Assembly: GCA_020401865.1 (NCBI GenBank)
Contig: JADCAS010000004.1
Span: 62,001 to 126,000, forward strand
Direction: 5' to 3'
DNA length: 64,000 nt
From: Phenylobacterium sp.
GTDB taxonomy: Bacteria; Pseudomonadota; Alphaproteobacteria; Caulobacterales; Caulobacteraceae
In this document: in pieces, positions 33,713 to 42,726 of the stretch
Layout of the letters: every line of letters begins with the position of its first letter
Position numbering within the stretch: position 1 is the first letter of the stretch
Program-made: the position numbers and the translations under genes
The notes under the pieces: generated by a model
Databases searched by the model: none
What the model was told of the DNA's origin: nothing
Seen by the model: only the letters and a program-made list of their open reading frames with translations

Positions 33713-34438
33713 ATGTCTCCCTCGGGTCGCGGCACAGCCCTGGTCACTGGCGGGCCGCGCAGGATCGGGCGGGAGTTGGTCCGCGCCTGCGCCGCCGCAG
33801 GGTATGACGTCGCCATCCATTGCCGCCGCGAGGACGATGACGCCCAAGCGGCTCTTGCCGAGGTGCGCGCAGCCGGGCGCGCGGGCGGGATCTTTCCCTG
33901 CGACCTCGGCGACGAAGTCTCGGTAGAGGGTCTGATCCGCCGCGTCGCGACTGCGCAGGGACCGGTCACCCTGCTGGTCAACAGCGCATCCCTGTTCCGG
34001 AACGACACCTTCGCCCAGATCGAGCGAGCCTCCTGGGACGAGCACCTGAACATCAACCTGCGGGCGCCCCTGGTGCTGTCCCGGGAGATGGTCGCCCAAG
34101 GCTTGGCCGGTCATATCGTCCACATCCTCGATCAGCGGGTGCTGGCGCCCGGTCCGGACTATTTCTCCTACACCCTGTCCAAGGCCGCCCTGTGGTCGGC
34201 CACCCGGATGATGGCGATCGAGCTCGCCCCGCGCATCCGGGTCAACGCGATCGGGCCGGGGCCGGTGCTGGCCAACCCAGACCAGTCGCCGGCGGACTTC
34301 GAGGCCGAGGCGGCGTCTACGCCCCTGGGACGCGCCGTCGATCCCTCCGACATCGGCCGGGCCCTGACCTACCTGATCGGGGCGACCAGCGTGACCGGGC
34401 AGATGATCGCTGTGGATGGCGGACAGCACCTGGACTGA
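33713..34438 (+). CDS. Pteridine-reductase-like short-chain dehydrogenase (FolM-like)
   Basis: A 241-residue SDR. Its N-terminal motif GGPRRIGRELV is typical of dihydromonapterin/pteridine reductases (FolM, PTR1), which keep Arg instead of Gly in the cofactor loop. NSAS replaces the usual NNAG, also a pteridine-reductase trait. The catalytic pair is YTLSK, and the C-terminus VTGQMIAVDGGQHL is standard. It lies four bases from folB, making a role in reducing dihydropterin or dihydrofolate compounds likely. It may act as the dihydrofolate reductase backup, but that is inference. Confidence 0.85.
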   Translation: MSPSGRGTALVTGGPRRIGRELVRACAAAGYDVAIHCRREDDDAQAALAEVRAAGRAGGIFPCDLGDEVSVEGLIRRVATAQGPVTLLVNSASLFRNDTFAQIERASWDEHLNINLRAPLVLSREMVAQGLAGHIVHILDQRVLAPGPDYFSYTLSKAALWSATRMMAIELAPRIRVNAIGPGPVLANPDQSPADFEAEAASTPLGRAVDPSDIGRALTYLIGATSVTGQMIAVDGGQHLD

Positions 34439-34441
34439 GCA

Positions 34442-34828
34442 ATGACAGCCCCCGCCCCCCCCATCGTCACGCGCCGCCGGAAGGTCCTCGTCCGGGGGCT
34501 CAGACTGGAGGCTTTCATCGGGATCTATGATCACGAGAAAGGTCGCGCCCAGTCCCTCGCCATCGACGTCGAGATCGATCTGGCAGAACGGCGGGTTGAG
34601 AGCCTTGCGGATACGGTGAACTATGAGGCGGTGGTCGACGCCGTCCGCAGAATCGCCAGTGCCGGCCATATCGACCTGGTGGAGACCTTCGCCGAACGCC
34701 TGGCCGAAGCCTGCCTCGCTCTCGAGGGCGCCCTTCGCGTCAGGGTCATGATCCTGAAGCCCGGCGCCCTGGCCCCGGACGCCGAGGCGGGGGGAGTAGA
34801 GTTGATCCTCGAAAGGAACGAAACATGA
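34442..34828 (+). CDS. folB: Dihydroneopterin aldolase FolB
   Basis: A 128-residue FolB, which cleaves 7,8-dihydroneopterin to 6-hydroxymethyl-dihydropterin and glycolaldehyde in folate synthesis. The motif RLEAFIGIYDHEKGRAQSLAI is diagnostic, and the tyrosine/glutamate pocket is formed by VNYEAVVD and LVETFAERLA. The C-terminal LKPGALAPDAEAGGVEL resembles the family's KP-x-A end. Its stop overlaps the ATG of the next gene by four bases. Immediately downstream of the pteridine-reductase-like SDR. Confidence 0.93.
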   Translation: MTAPAPPIVTRRRKVLVRGLRLEAFIGIYDHEKGRAQSLAIDVEIDLAERRVESLADTVNYEAVVDAVRRIASAGHIDLVETFAERLAEACLALEGALRVRVMILKPGALAPDAEAGGVELILERNET

Positions 34829-35226
34829 CAGACTCCCCGAGCACGACGCCGTATGACGAGGACCTGACGTTGGTCCTGGTCGTCCACGGTCTGTTCATCG
34901 GCTCCCTGCTGGGCTTCGCCCCGGCGGCGGTCGTCGGGTTGATCATCGCGTTCGTCGCGCAGGAGACGGCGGGTCCGATCGCCCGGAGCCATTACCGGTT
35001 TCAGATCCGGACCTTCTGGATCGGCCTCCTGGCCTGGGCCGTGGCCGGAGTCGCCATGTTCTGGGGAGCTGTGTTCTCCGTGGTCTTGATCGGCATTCCG
35101 CTGCTGATTGTCTCGGGGATCGCAGTGGGGGCGATCTGGCTCTGGGCTCTCGTCCGCAGCGCCCTCGGTCTCGCCTGGGCCGTACAGGGACGGCCCTGCC
35201 CCAGACCGGACAGCCTGGCGGCCTGA
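34825..35226 (+). CDS. DUF4870-type small membrane protein
   Basis: A 133-residue inner-membrane protein with three or four hydrophobic helices (about residues 17-47, 66-82, 85-105). The order 'helix - HYRFQIRTFW - helix' resembles the DUF4870/Tic20-like family, seen as ...AGPIARSHYRFQIRTFWIGL. Function unknown. The ATG overlaps the folB stop, so it is the last cistron of this four-gene unit. Convergent with the following gene. Confidence 0.75.
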   Translation: MTDSPSTTPYDEDLTLVLVVHGLFIGSLLGFAPAAVVGLIIAFVAQETAGPIARSHYRFQIRTFWIGLLAWAVAGVAMFWGAVFSVVLIGIPLLIVSGIAVGAIWLWALVRSALGLAWAVQGRPCPRPDSLAA

Positions 35227-35236
35227 TGTCCAGATC

Positions 35237-36622
35237 CTAGGATTGCGTCAGCTTGGAGTCGCCCTGGTTCTGCATGGCGGCCTCGAGAAGGTCCAGGGTC
35301 TTTGACGCAGAACGCCCAAGACCCCGAAGCCGGCGCTCGGAAAGGACATCCAGGGCCGACGACAACGCGGCTCTTGCCCCAGCGCGCTCCCCACGGTCCT
35401 TTCGGGTGATGCCCAGCCGGGTGAGCAGGAGACGCGCCAGATTGAGTTGCAGCAAAGCCCACGACTCTGGGTCACGGGCGACAGAGACATTCACCAGGGT
35501 AGATCGGAACGCCTTCTCGGCGGAATTCAGGACCGCCACATCCCCCGAGATCTCAGCGACCCGGGCAAGACCAAGGGCCTTGAGCGCCCCAGCCTGCGCC
35601 TTCAGGACCAGACCCTCGCGCTTTTCGGTGATCTTGGCGACCTGCTCGAAGCAGGTGATGGCATGCATGAAGCTGAGGGCATCGCCCGAGATGTCCCCAA
35701 GGACCTGGTGCCCACGACCGCGGAGGAACTCCCCCTTCGCGCGATCGATAGGGCTGTGTTCAAGACGAAGGTCCGACAGGACGTGGTCCAGCAGATTCAC
35801 GCCTGCAAGGCAAATCTCGGCGTCCTCCTCAACCTCGCCAATGGCGATCTGGGCGCTGGCTCTCACGAACCCGATCCGGGCTATGGTGAGGGGCTCAAAG
35901 TCCGGTGTGAGACCTGATGCCGCCGAGAGGGTATCCCGGACCGCGGCGCGGAGGAGAGGTGCATCCGCGAGTCGGGCGCCCCACTCGCACAGCAACTGCG
36001 CTCTTAGGATATGGCCCTCTACCGACAGCATACGGGCGATACGAATCCGCCGGGACATGGCCTTGAGGGTGGCGATGGGCTGGGCGAAACGCGCCGCCGC
36101 CACCCTTGCAGCCTGTCCGTCTCCGGTCGCCAGGTTCCGACGCCCGGAGACGACCAGGAGACCGATCTCGGCAAGCGGGGCCACCAAGCCCCGCCTCGCC
36201 TCGGCCAAGGCGTCCTCGAATGCCCCTTCCGCAGCGTCGAGAAGTCCGGGGTCGCCGAACAACTCGACCCCAAGCAAGGCGGCAAATCCCTGCTCGCAAC
36301 GGGCCCTCGCCCAAACTGCAGAGTGTGCGACAGATAACTCAAGGGCCTCTTCGGCTGCCGAGGCGGCGCGGCTCAGAGCGCGAACTTCTCCGCTGCGGCG
36401 GGTCACTTCCCGCCACAGGACCGCAGAGTCGAGACGCAACTGGGACCGCCTCCGACCGCTCGCTCGGACCGCCAGGGCATCGGCCGCCGTCGCCTCGTCT
36501 AACAGCATGCCGAGGGGCAGGATTTCCACCAGAGACATGTCGTCGGCGCTGAGGCCGTCGCGCGGCGTCAAGCCGCCCAACTCATCAAGCAGCTTCCTGA
36601 CCTGACGGTTCAGCCCAAGCAT
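35237..36622 (-). CDS. Helical-repeat protein of unknown function
   Basis: A 461-residue, almost entirely alpha-helical protein with no clear signal peptide or membrane helix. Alanine/leucine-rich helices with loose TPR-like spacing run from about 85 to 440 (for instance LLDAAEGAFEDALAEARRG and LNSAEKAFRSTLVNVSVARD). I do not recognise a named family; it resembles lineage-specific Caulobacterales proteins. The frame is open two codons earlier (GTG), but the ATG at 36622 has a GGAG site seven bases upstream. An AT-rich gap upstream (36629-36692) contains a plausible TTGGCA-16-TAATCT promoter. Confidence 0.65.
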   Translation of the reverse strand: MLGLNRQVRKLLDELGGLTPRDGLSADDMSLVEILPLGMLLDEATAADALAVRASGRRRSQLRLDSAVLWREVTRRSGEVRALSRAASAAEEALELSVAHSAVWARARCEQGFAALLGVELFGDPGLLDAAEGAFEDALAEARRGLVAPLAEIGLLVVSGRRNLATGDGQAARVAAARFAQPIATLKAMSRRIRIARMLSVEGHILRAQLLCEWGARLADAPLLRAAVRDTLSAASGLTPDFEPLTIARIGFVRASAQIAIGEVEEDAEICLAGVNLLDHVLSDLRLEHSPIDRAKGEFLRGRGHQVLGDISGDALSFMHAITCFEQVAKITEKREGLVLKAQAGALKALGLARVAEISGDVAVLNSAEKAFRSTLVNVSVARDPESWALLQLNLARLLLTRLGITRKDRGERAGARAALSSALDVLSERRLRGLGRSASKTLDLLEAAMQNQGDSKLTQS

Positions 36623-36692
36623 GCACACACTCCGGCCTGCGACGACCCCGGGCGGGTTAACGGGGAGGTATAAAGATTAACAAGAGCAAAGC

Positions 36693-37457
36693 TCATGCCA
36701 ATCGGGGAGATTCGCATTTGTCTTCCGCAAGGATGGCCTCACGCTCGTCCGGGTTCAGCGCCCGCCAGGCCCCTGGCGCGAGATCCGGAGGCAGGTCGAG
36801 AGACCCGATCCGGTCCCGATGAAGCTCGACGACACGGTTTCCAGTGGCGGAAAACATGCGCCGGACCTGATGATAGCGCCCCTCGGTGAGGGTAAGCCGA
36901 GCGACGCGGGGCTCCAGAACCTCCAGATAAGCGGGAGCCAGCGGTCTTTCTTCTCCCTCGAGTATCAGGTCGCCCCGGGCGAAGATGTCGGCTTCGTCGC
37001 CCCGGAGCGGCCATTGGAGACTCGCAATGTATCGTTTTGGGGCATGTGTACGTGGCGAAATGACACGATGCAGGAAGGAGCCGTCGTCCGTGATCAGCAG
37101 CAGTCCCGTGGTGTCCCGGTCCAGACGCCCGACCGTCGACAGCGCCGGGGTGCGGCTGCGCCACCGGGGCGGCAGGAGTTCGTAGACGCTGCGGCCGGGC
37201 TCTTTGTGGGAACAGACCACCCCGGCAGGCTTGTGCATCATCAGGACGAGCGGCGCTGGCGGATCTACGGGGGCGCCGCGGACGGTGAGCCTTTCCGGGA
37301 TGTCTGCAGTGAGCGCAATGCGGGCGCCGGCGTCCGTTACGGCCTGGCCGTCAAGGAAAATGGCCCGCTCACGGACCAGAGCGTGGACCTCCCGCCGGGA
37401 GCCATAGCCCAGGTTGGCCAGGAGACGGTCAAGGCGAACGGCGGGGGGAAGGCTCAT
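36693..37457 (-). CDS. rsuA: 16S rRNA pseudouridine-516 synthase RsuA
   Basis: A 254-residue RsuA-type pseudouridine synthase. It has an N-terminal S4 domain (about 6-60, RLDRLLANLGYGSRREVHAL) and the catalytic domain with GRLDRDTTGLLLITDDG, whose first Asp after RL is the nucleophile (about 113). The C-terminal EGRYHQVRRMF motif separates the RsuA/RluE class from RluA enzymes. The ATG overlaps the stop of the upstream methyltransferase gene (ATGA), so two rRNA-modifying enzymes are translationally coupled. Confidence 0.92.
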   Translation of the reverse strand: MSLPPAVRLDRLLANLGYGSRREVHALVRERAIFLDGQAVTDAGARIALTADIPERLTVRGAPVDPPAPLVLMMHKPAGVVCSHKEPGRSVYELLPPRWRSRTPALSTVGRLDRDTTGLLLITDDGSFLHRVISPRTHAPKRYIASLQWPLRGDEADIFARGDLILEGEERPLAPAYLEVLEPRVARLTLTEGRYHQVRRMFSATGNRVVELHRDRIGSLDLPPDLAPGAWRALNPDEREAILAEDKCESPRLA

Positions 37458-38365
37458 CGACGGGCCTCGTAGACCTTGAAGGCGTTGTTCTCAGCCGCCA
37501 GACGAACCTGCCGGAAAGCGGAGGTGAGGGCGGACTCATAGGGGAGATGCCGGTTCGCGGTCACCCAGCAGCCTCCACCCGACTTCAGTCTCCGGGCGGC
37601 GGCCTCGATGAAGGCCAGGCCAAGGGCGCGGTCCTCCCGTCCACCATCGTGAAAGGGGGGATTCATGAGGACGAAATCGAGGTCCGCCTCACCGCCCACG
37701 GACCGGCGGACATCGCCATGCCGGAACAGGGCCCTGGAATCGCCCACATTGCGACGGGCGCAGGAGATGGCGCGGCGATCAATGTCCCAAAGCTCCAGCC
37801 CCGTCACCCGGTCGCTTTGAAGGGCTCGGACGGCCAGGATCCCAAGCCCGCAGCCTAAGTCGGCGCCATAGCCTTCAAGGGCCGGCAGGACCTCCAGCAG
37901 AAGGGCGGTGCCCGCATCAAGCCTGTCCCAGCTGAAGACACCTGGTTGGGTCCACAGGCCCAGGCGCGAGTCCAGGCGCATGGCGCCAGCCTCCAGGGCA
38001 GCCTCCAGGCCGACAGGCTGGGCGGGGCGGTTCGTCCTGCAGATCCTGTACTTGCGGCGAGGCTCGTCGGAGACGTCGCAGCCGAACCCGCGAAGGGTCC
38101 CGGCGATCCGGGCGCCGCCGCGATCACGGGGCGCCAGGGCGACGATCTCGGCGCCCTGCGGCAGAAGCTGGATCGCTCGGGCCAGGACCCAGTCTCGCTC
38201 AAGCCGGCCTGGGGGCGCCAGGATGAGGGCCGAGCCGAACGGGGACTCCGGTGTCTCGCAGAGGTCCGCTCCGGCAGGCTCCAGGGGCGAGACCTGGAGA
38301 GCGCCCGGCGGCTCCCTGAAGAGGATCGGCGGTGGATGGCCGTAAAGCAGGACAGGCGGCGTCAT
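37454..38365 (-). CDS. RsmC-like class I methyltransferase (rRNA guanine-N2 type)
   Basis: A 303-residue SAM-dependent methyltransferase with two tandem domains as in RsmC (16S rRNA G1207). The N-terminal domain (1-140) is degenerate, and the C-terminal domain has the SAM-binding GADLGCGLGILAVRAL block (about 165-180), the acidic end ELWDID and the catalytic NPPFHDG motif (about 230), typical of amino-group methylation in RNA. It is directly upstream of rsuA with overlapping stop/start, consistent with a role in small-subunit rRNA modification. The exact target base is not proven. Confidence 0.87.
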   Translation of the reverse strand: MTPPVLLYGHPPPILFREPPGALQVSPLEPAGADLCETPESPFGSALILAPPGRLERDWVLARAIQLLPQGAEIVALAPRDRGGARIAGTLRGFGCDVSDEPRRKYRICRTNRPAQPVGLEAALEAGAMRLDSRLGLWTQPGVFSWDRLDAGTALLLEVLPALEGYGADLGCGLGILAVRALQSDRVTGLELWDIDRRAISCARRNVGDSRALFRHGDVRRSVGGEADLDFVLMNPPFHDGGREDRALGLAFIEAAARRLKSGGGCWVTANRHLPYESALTSAFRQVRLAAENNAFKVYEARR

Positions 38366-38373
38366 CCGCCGGA

Positions 38374-39975
38374 CTAGCCCCGTTCCCGGGTGCGGGCGAA
38401 GGCGATGCCGGAATAGCGTTCGGCGACATAGCCCGTTTCCCAGCCCGACTTTGAGAGGAAGACCGGCTGGCCGTCGATATCCTCGGCCATGGCCGAGCGG
38501 TAGGCGGCGGAAAAGGCGCCGAGGTCCGCCTGAGAACCGGTGACCCAGCGGGCCTCTGTGTAGGGGCTGGACTCGAAGATCACCTCCAGCTGGTACTCGC
38601 TGGCGAGCCGGTCAGCCATGACCTCGAACTGAAGCTGTCCGACCGCCCCCACGATGAAGTCGGAACCGATGACCGGCCGGAAGAGCTGGGTGACGCCCTC
38701 CTCCGCCAGCCCCTCAAGGGCCCGGCGCAGATGCTTGGCCTTCAGGGGATCCTTGACCCGGACCCTCTGCAGGATCTCCGGGGCGAAGTTGGGGAGCCCG
38801 GCGAACCGCAGGGCGCCCGTTTCAGACAGGCTGTCTCCCACCCTCAGAACCCCGTGGTTGGGGATTCCGATCACGTCGCCGGCAAACCCCTCCTCGGCCA
38901 GCTCCCGGTCCGAAGCGAAGAACATGATGGGGGCGTTCACCGAGAGCTGACGGCCGGTGTTCTGGACCTTCAACTTCATTCCCCGCTGGAAGCGCCCCGA
39001 ACACAGACGCAGGAAGGCGATCCGGTCGCGGTGATTGGGGTCCATATTGGCCTGGACCTTGAAGACGAAACCACTGACCTCGGGGTCGCCGGGCGCCACA
39101 TGGGTTTCCACATCGGCCCGGAGGGCTGCAACCGGCCGTGGGGGCGGGGCGTAAGCGCCCAGGCCGTCGAGCAGTTGCTCGACGCCGAAGCGCCTCAGGG
39201 CCGACCCGAAGAAGACCGGCGTCATGTGGCCTTCCAGGAAGGACTGGGGATCGAAGGCAGGTGAGGCGCCCTGGACGAGTTCCGCGCTCTCGAGCAGTTC
39301 GTCCCGCTCCTCCGGCGTCAGGTAGGCGTCCATGGCCGCCCCATCGCCGGGCACGGGAGGGGGATGACCGGCCTGCTCCCGTTCGACGGCAGAGCGCTCG
39401 AAGGGCTGGAAGAGGCGCGAGCGCAGGTCCAACATGCCCTTGAACCGGCCCCCGGACCCGGCGGGCCAGAAGAGCGGCGCCGGGTTCAGGACCAGCTTGC
39501 TGGCAATCTCGTCGAGCAGCTCAAGAGGGTCCTGCGCCTCCCGGTCCATCTTGTTGATGAAGGTCACGATGGGGATGTCCCGCAAGCGGCAGACCTCGAA
39601 CAGCTTCAGGGTCTGTGGCTCAATCCCCTTGGCGGCGTCCAGCACCATCACGGCGGCGTCGGCGGCGGTCAGGGTGCGGTAGGTATCCTCCGAGAAGTCC
39701 TCGTGACCGGGGGTGTCCAGCAGGTTGAACATCAGGCCCTGGTGGTCGAAGGTCATCACACTAGCTGAGACCGAGATGCCCCTCTCGCGCTCGATCTTCA
39801 TCCAGTCCGACCGGGTGCGGCGATTCTCGCCCCGAGCCCGCACCTGGCCCGCAGCCCGGATCGCGCCCCCAGAAAGCAGCAAGGTCTCGGTCAGGGTGGT
39901 CTTGCCCGCATCCGGATGAGAGATAATCGCGAACGTGCGGCGGCGGGCGGCCTCGGCGGCGGGGGACTGGATCAT
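38374..39975 (-). CDS. prfC: Peptide chain release factor 3
   Basis: A 533-residue translational GTPase that recycles RF1/RF2 after peptide release. The G1 motif SHPDAGKTTL is at about 19-28, G2 is in the RERGIS block (about 65), DTPGHEDF is G3 and NKMDREA G4. The RF3-specific C-terminal domains follow (GAVGQLQFEVMADRL, about 450). Length agrees with the family (about 530). The ATG at 39975 is supported by MIQSPAAEAARRRTFAII. It lies upstream of, and in line with, the rsmC-like and rsuA genes. Confidence 0.96.
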   Translation of the reverse strand: MIQSPAAEAARRRTFAIISHPDAGKTTLTETLLLSGGAIRAAGQVRARGENRRTRSDWMKIERERGISVSASVMTFDHQGLMFNLLDTPGHEDFSEDTYRTLTAADAAVMVLDAAKGIEPQTLKLFEVCRLRDIPIVTFINKMDREAQDPLELLDEIASKLVLNPAPLFWPAGSGGRFKGMLDLRSRLFQPFERSAVEREQAGHPPPVPGDGAAMDAYLTPEERDELLESAELVQGASPAFDPQSFLEGHMTPVFFGSALRRFGVEQLLDGLGAYAPPPRPVAALRADVETHVAPGDPEVSGFVFKVQANMDPNHRDRIAFLRLCSGRFQRGMKLKVQNTGRQLSVNAPIMFFASDRELAEEGFAGDVIGIPNHGVLRVGDSLSETGALRFAGLPNFAPEILQRVRVKDPLKAKHLRRALEGLAEEGVTQLFRPVIGSDFIVGAVGQLQFEVMADRLASEYQLEVIFESSPYTEARWVTGSQADLGAFSAAYRSAMAEDIDGQPVFLSKSGWETGYVAERYSGIAFARTRERG

Positions 39976-40041
39976 GGTCTTGAGGTAGCCTGCGGGCCCC
40001 GCCGGCGCAATTCAGCAGCCGAGCCTTCCCCGGACATCCGG

Positions 40042-40431
40042 TCAGGTCCCGGTCCGGTTCCCGAGCTTGTTCCAGACTTCCTGGTTGGCCCAGGCGCCGC
40101 TCTTTTTTGTCTCCTGCAGCTTAAGGAGCTGGGCCAGCATGTCGTAACCGACGCTGCAGTAACGCACTGTGACGTCCCGAGGGTTGCAGCCCTGGTGCGG
40201 GGGCAGGAAGAGAACGCCGTTCACAGCAGGCTGCTTGGCCATGACCAGGGCGGCCAGCCTTCGCGCCTGGACAGGCTGCTTCAGGTGCAGCTGCGGATCC
40301 TCAGCGTACAGCTCCTGGCCGAGGATGAGGACCTGGGGAAAGGTCACCTCACGAACCTTGTAGGATAAGAGGTCCTGGACCATCTCCTTCTGGTCGAACT
40401 GCATCACCCAATCGTTCATCAGGAAAAGCAC
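40042..40431 (-). CDS. Conserved-looking hypothetical protein, 129 residues
   Basis: I do not recognise a family. The protein is soluble, starts at GTG (40431) with a GAGGAG site eight bases upstream, and contains QPVQARRLAALVMAKQ and VLFLPPHQGCNPRDVTVRYC, the latter rich in Cys/His/Pro. The codon pattern is that of a coding gene and there are no overlapping alternatives. It ends 66 bases before the prfC start and is probably its own unit. An alternative ATG lies four codons inside. Confidence 0.6.
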   Translation of the reverse strand: MLFLMNDWVMQFDQKEMVQDLLSYKVREVTFPQVLILGQELYAEDPQLHLKQPVQARRLAALVMAKQPAVNGVLFLPPHQGCNPRDVTVRYCSVGYDMLAQLLKLQETKKSGAWANQEVWNKLGNRTGT

Positions 40432-40535
40432 GATCGCATCTCCTCACCGATCCTGACGGTTGACCGACTTGCGCAACGAAAGGCGCCACTCGGCGATCAG
40501 TTACGAAAACTCCGTCGGAGAATCCAGAGGTTGGC

Positions 40536-40868
40536 CTATCCTTCCTCGACATCTTCCGTGAGAAAGTGTCGTCCTTGCCGGTCTTCGATCTCCACCACCC
40601 AGAGATCCGGGTCAATGCGGCGGGCACGGGCAATGTAAGTGTCGAGGTCAGCCTCGTGCACGGCCCGGGAAGGTCGCATCCAGACGGTCTCCCCGTCTGC
40701 ACGGGTCGCTTCGGCAAAAAGGCGCACCTGGCCGCTGGAACGATTAACAACCTTGACGAGAACAGACCCGGCGCGCGCATCGCCCTTGTGCGCCAAGACC
40801 GCGAAGCCCCCTCCCAGTTCGACTCGCCGGATGAGGGCGGCGACCCAGATGTCCGTGGAGAATTTCAA
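40536..40868 (-). CDS. DUF1491 family protein
   Basis: A 110-residue protein matching the alphaproteobacterial DUF1491 pattern: STDIWVAALIRRVELGGGFAV at the N-terminus, then VLVKVVNRSSGQVRLFAEA and the C-terminal ARRIDPDLWVVEIEDRQGRH. Function unknown. No ATG is available near this N-terminus; the TTG at 40868 (MKFSTDIWV...) fits the family length, while the frame stays open much further upstream over the divergent gene. Its 5' end is 81 bases from the divergent secreted-protein gene, so they share a promoter region. Confidence 0.78.
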   Translation of the reverse strand: MKFSTDIWVAALIRRVELGGGFAVLAHKGDARAGSVLVKVVNRSSGQVRLFAEATRADGETVWMRPSRAVHEADLDTYIARARRIDPDLWVVEIEDRQGRHFLTEDVEEG

Positions 40869-40949
40869 GCGTCCCGCCGCTGGTCTAGGATGAGTCCGGT
40901 TGCGGCGCGCAGGCCGGGTGGCGCGGCCGGACCCTGGAAGGGAGTTTTC

Positions 40950-41846
40950 ATGCCCCATCCCTGTGCGCGCATCAATCCCGCAGCCCTTGCTGTGGCGATG
41001 GCGGCGTCCCTTGCGGTTGGATCGGCAACCGCAGCAGCGACCGATCTCTACTATGAGCGCAGCCTCATGGCCGAGGCTGGCGCCCGCTGTAATCTCTTCA
41101 CGCCGCAAATCCAGTCCGCCCTCGTGTCCGCGCGCGAGCAGGCCAGGGGGGCGGCGCTGCGGGCGGGCGGTTCCACACATGACATCCGGGCCATTGCGGA
41201 CAGGGCCAGAGATCGAGCGAGGTCCACGCCCTGTGACTCGCGAGACCTCGGGATCGCCGCCCAGCGGGTCCGCAGCAGCTTCGCGGGATACGCCCGCCTT
41301 ATCCGGCAGGACTTTCCCGGGGATGTTGGCGTCTGGAGGGCGGACCGGTCGGTAAACTCCCGGCGGCCCGTCTGGAAGCTGAGCCAGGACGCCCGCCAGG
41401 GTGCACTCCAGATGCGGCTCGGGATCGCCGGTCGGCCCGGCGCAGAACACCTGATGGCTGTAGCGACCTTCCCAGACCGCGTTCCGCCCTATACTGCGAG
41501 GATCGTCATGCGTGACAGGCGGCTGACCACCGGCCCCTACCTGGATACCCGGGGCGCCAGCCTGAAGTCTCTCCCCCTGCACATGCGAATCCCCAGGTCC
41601 GGGCCCTTCGAGAGCTACTCCGCCGAGAGCCGATCTCCCTCCGGGGCGGATCTCCTGCCGTCCGGGATGGCTTCCGGCTGGGCCTTCCGGTTCCCGGCGG
41701 CGGCCGCAGCGGCGATTGCAGAACTTGATCCTCGGGAGTCCATCCAGGTCGAGTTCCTGTTCGCTTCGGGGCCGCCCCAACGCCTCTTTCTGGAAGTCGG
41801 GGACTTCACCGCGGCGAGGGCCTTCCTGGCCGTCAGGGCCGGTTAG
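40950..41846 (+). CDS. Secreted protein of unknown function
   Basis: A 298-residue protein with a Sec signal peptide (MPHPCARINPAALAVAMAAS, cleavage after the Ala-rich ATAAA tract about residue 30). The mature part begins TDLYYERSLMAEAGARCNLF. Five-beta-strand-like tracts in the second half (e.g. FRFPAAAAAAIAELDPRES and IQVEFLFASGPPQRLFLEVG) suggest a compact beta domain. I recognise no family. The start at 40950 has a GGAAGGGAG site; the longer open frame to 40566 is an overlap with DUF1491. Its 3' end overlaps the histidine kinase stop by 14 bases. Confidence 0.7.
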   Translation: MPHPCARINPAALAVAMAASLAVGSATAAATDLYYERSLMAEAGARCNLFTPQIQSALVSAREQARGAALRAGGSTHDIRAIADRARDRARSTPCDSRDLGIAAQRVRSSFAGYARLIRQDFPGDVGVWRADRSVNSRRPVWKLSQDARQGALQMRLGIAGRPGAEHLMAVATFPDRVPPYTARIVMRDRRLTTGPYLDTRGASLKSLPLHMRIPRSGPFESYSAESRSPSGADLLPSGMASGWAFRFPAAAAAAIAELDPRESIQVEFLFASGPPQRLFLEVGDFTAARAFLAVRAG

Positions 41847-42726
41847 GCGCCCGGAGGCCAGTCAGGGCTGGCTCTGGCGGGGTGTGATCGCCGACGACGA
41901 CGGGCAGGCGAACCGTGACTTCTGTCCCCTCCCATGGACGGCTGCTTATCGACAAGGCGCCGCCGTGAAGCCCCGCCAGGGCCTTCACGAGGCTCAGGCC
42001 CAGACCCACCCCGGCCGCCCTCTGATCGAGACTTCCCGCCTGCTCGAAGGGCCGCCCCAAACGGTCGAGGTCCTCGGGGTGGATACCGCGCCCAGTATCG
42101 GCCACGCGGAGCACCAGGTCGGCCTCCTCAGTATCAAGGGACAGGAGAATTCGCCCTCCGGAGGGCGTGGCCTTGATGGCGTTTGACAGGAGGTTCAGAG
42201 CGATCTGCTTGAGGGCTCGGCGGTCGGCCCGGACCGCGATCCGCGCGCGCATGTCCGGGGTCACGAAAGTCAGCCCCGCGCGCTCGATCTGAACGCACAT
42301 CAGCCGGATCACCGCCGTCATTGCCTCACGAGCGTCGAACACCTCCGGGTGGAGCTCCAGACGTTCCGCCTCGATCCGGGACATGTCCAGGACGTCGCTG
42401 AGGAGCTCAAGAAGCAGCTCCCCGGATTCGTGGATCAATTCGGCGTAACCCCGGTAACTCTGCGGCAGAGGACCGAGCGCCTCTTCCCGCATAGCGTCGG
42501 CAAAACCCATGATGGCGTTGAGGGGGGTTCGGAGCTCGTGGGACAGGCAAGCCAGGAAGCGGGATTTGCCGGCGCTCCTGGCTTCGGCGTCCTTGAGCGC
42601 CGCCTCAAGGGCGGCTTCTCGGGCGACCACCGTGCGGAGGTCCAAAACGACCTCTTCCGCAGGAGACCCGGGTGCAGGCCCAGGTGGAACTTCTCTGAGA
42701 TGCGGCCGACTCACTGCCATTTCCAA
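41833..42726 (-). CDS. Soluble sensor histidine kinase
   Basis: A 297-residue histidine kinase without membrane segments or a recognisable sensor domain; a short helical region (about 25-50) precedes the dimerisation helix. The phospho-acceptor His is in FLACLSHELRTPLNAIMGFA (about 64). The HATPase domain has N-box NLLSNAIKATPSGG (about 180), G1 DTGRGI and G2 GVGLGLSLVKALAG. The response regulator is not adjacent. The C-terminus is Pro-rich and unstructured. Architecture resembles the short cytosolic kinases that take input by protein contact; the partner is unknown. Confidence 0.88.
   Translation of the reverse strand: MEMAVSRPHLREVPPGPAPGSPAEEVVLDLRTVVAREAALEAALKDAEARSAGKSRFLACLSHELRTPLNAIMGFADAMREEALGPLPQSYRGYAELIHESGELLLELLSDVLDMSRIEAERLELHPEVFDAREAMTAVIRLMCVQIERAGLTFVTPDMRARIAVRADRRALKQIALNLLSNAIKATPSGGRILLSLDTEEADLVLRVADTGRGIHPEDLDRLGRPFEQAGSLDQRAAGVGLGLSLVKALAGLHGGALSISSRPWEGTEVTVRLPVVVGDHTPPEPALTGLRAPNRP

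Noticed and set aside
40566..40949. Long upstream extension of the secreted-protein frame
   Set aside because: It lies over the antisense DUF1491 gene; the signal peptide and ribosome site place the start at 40950.
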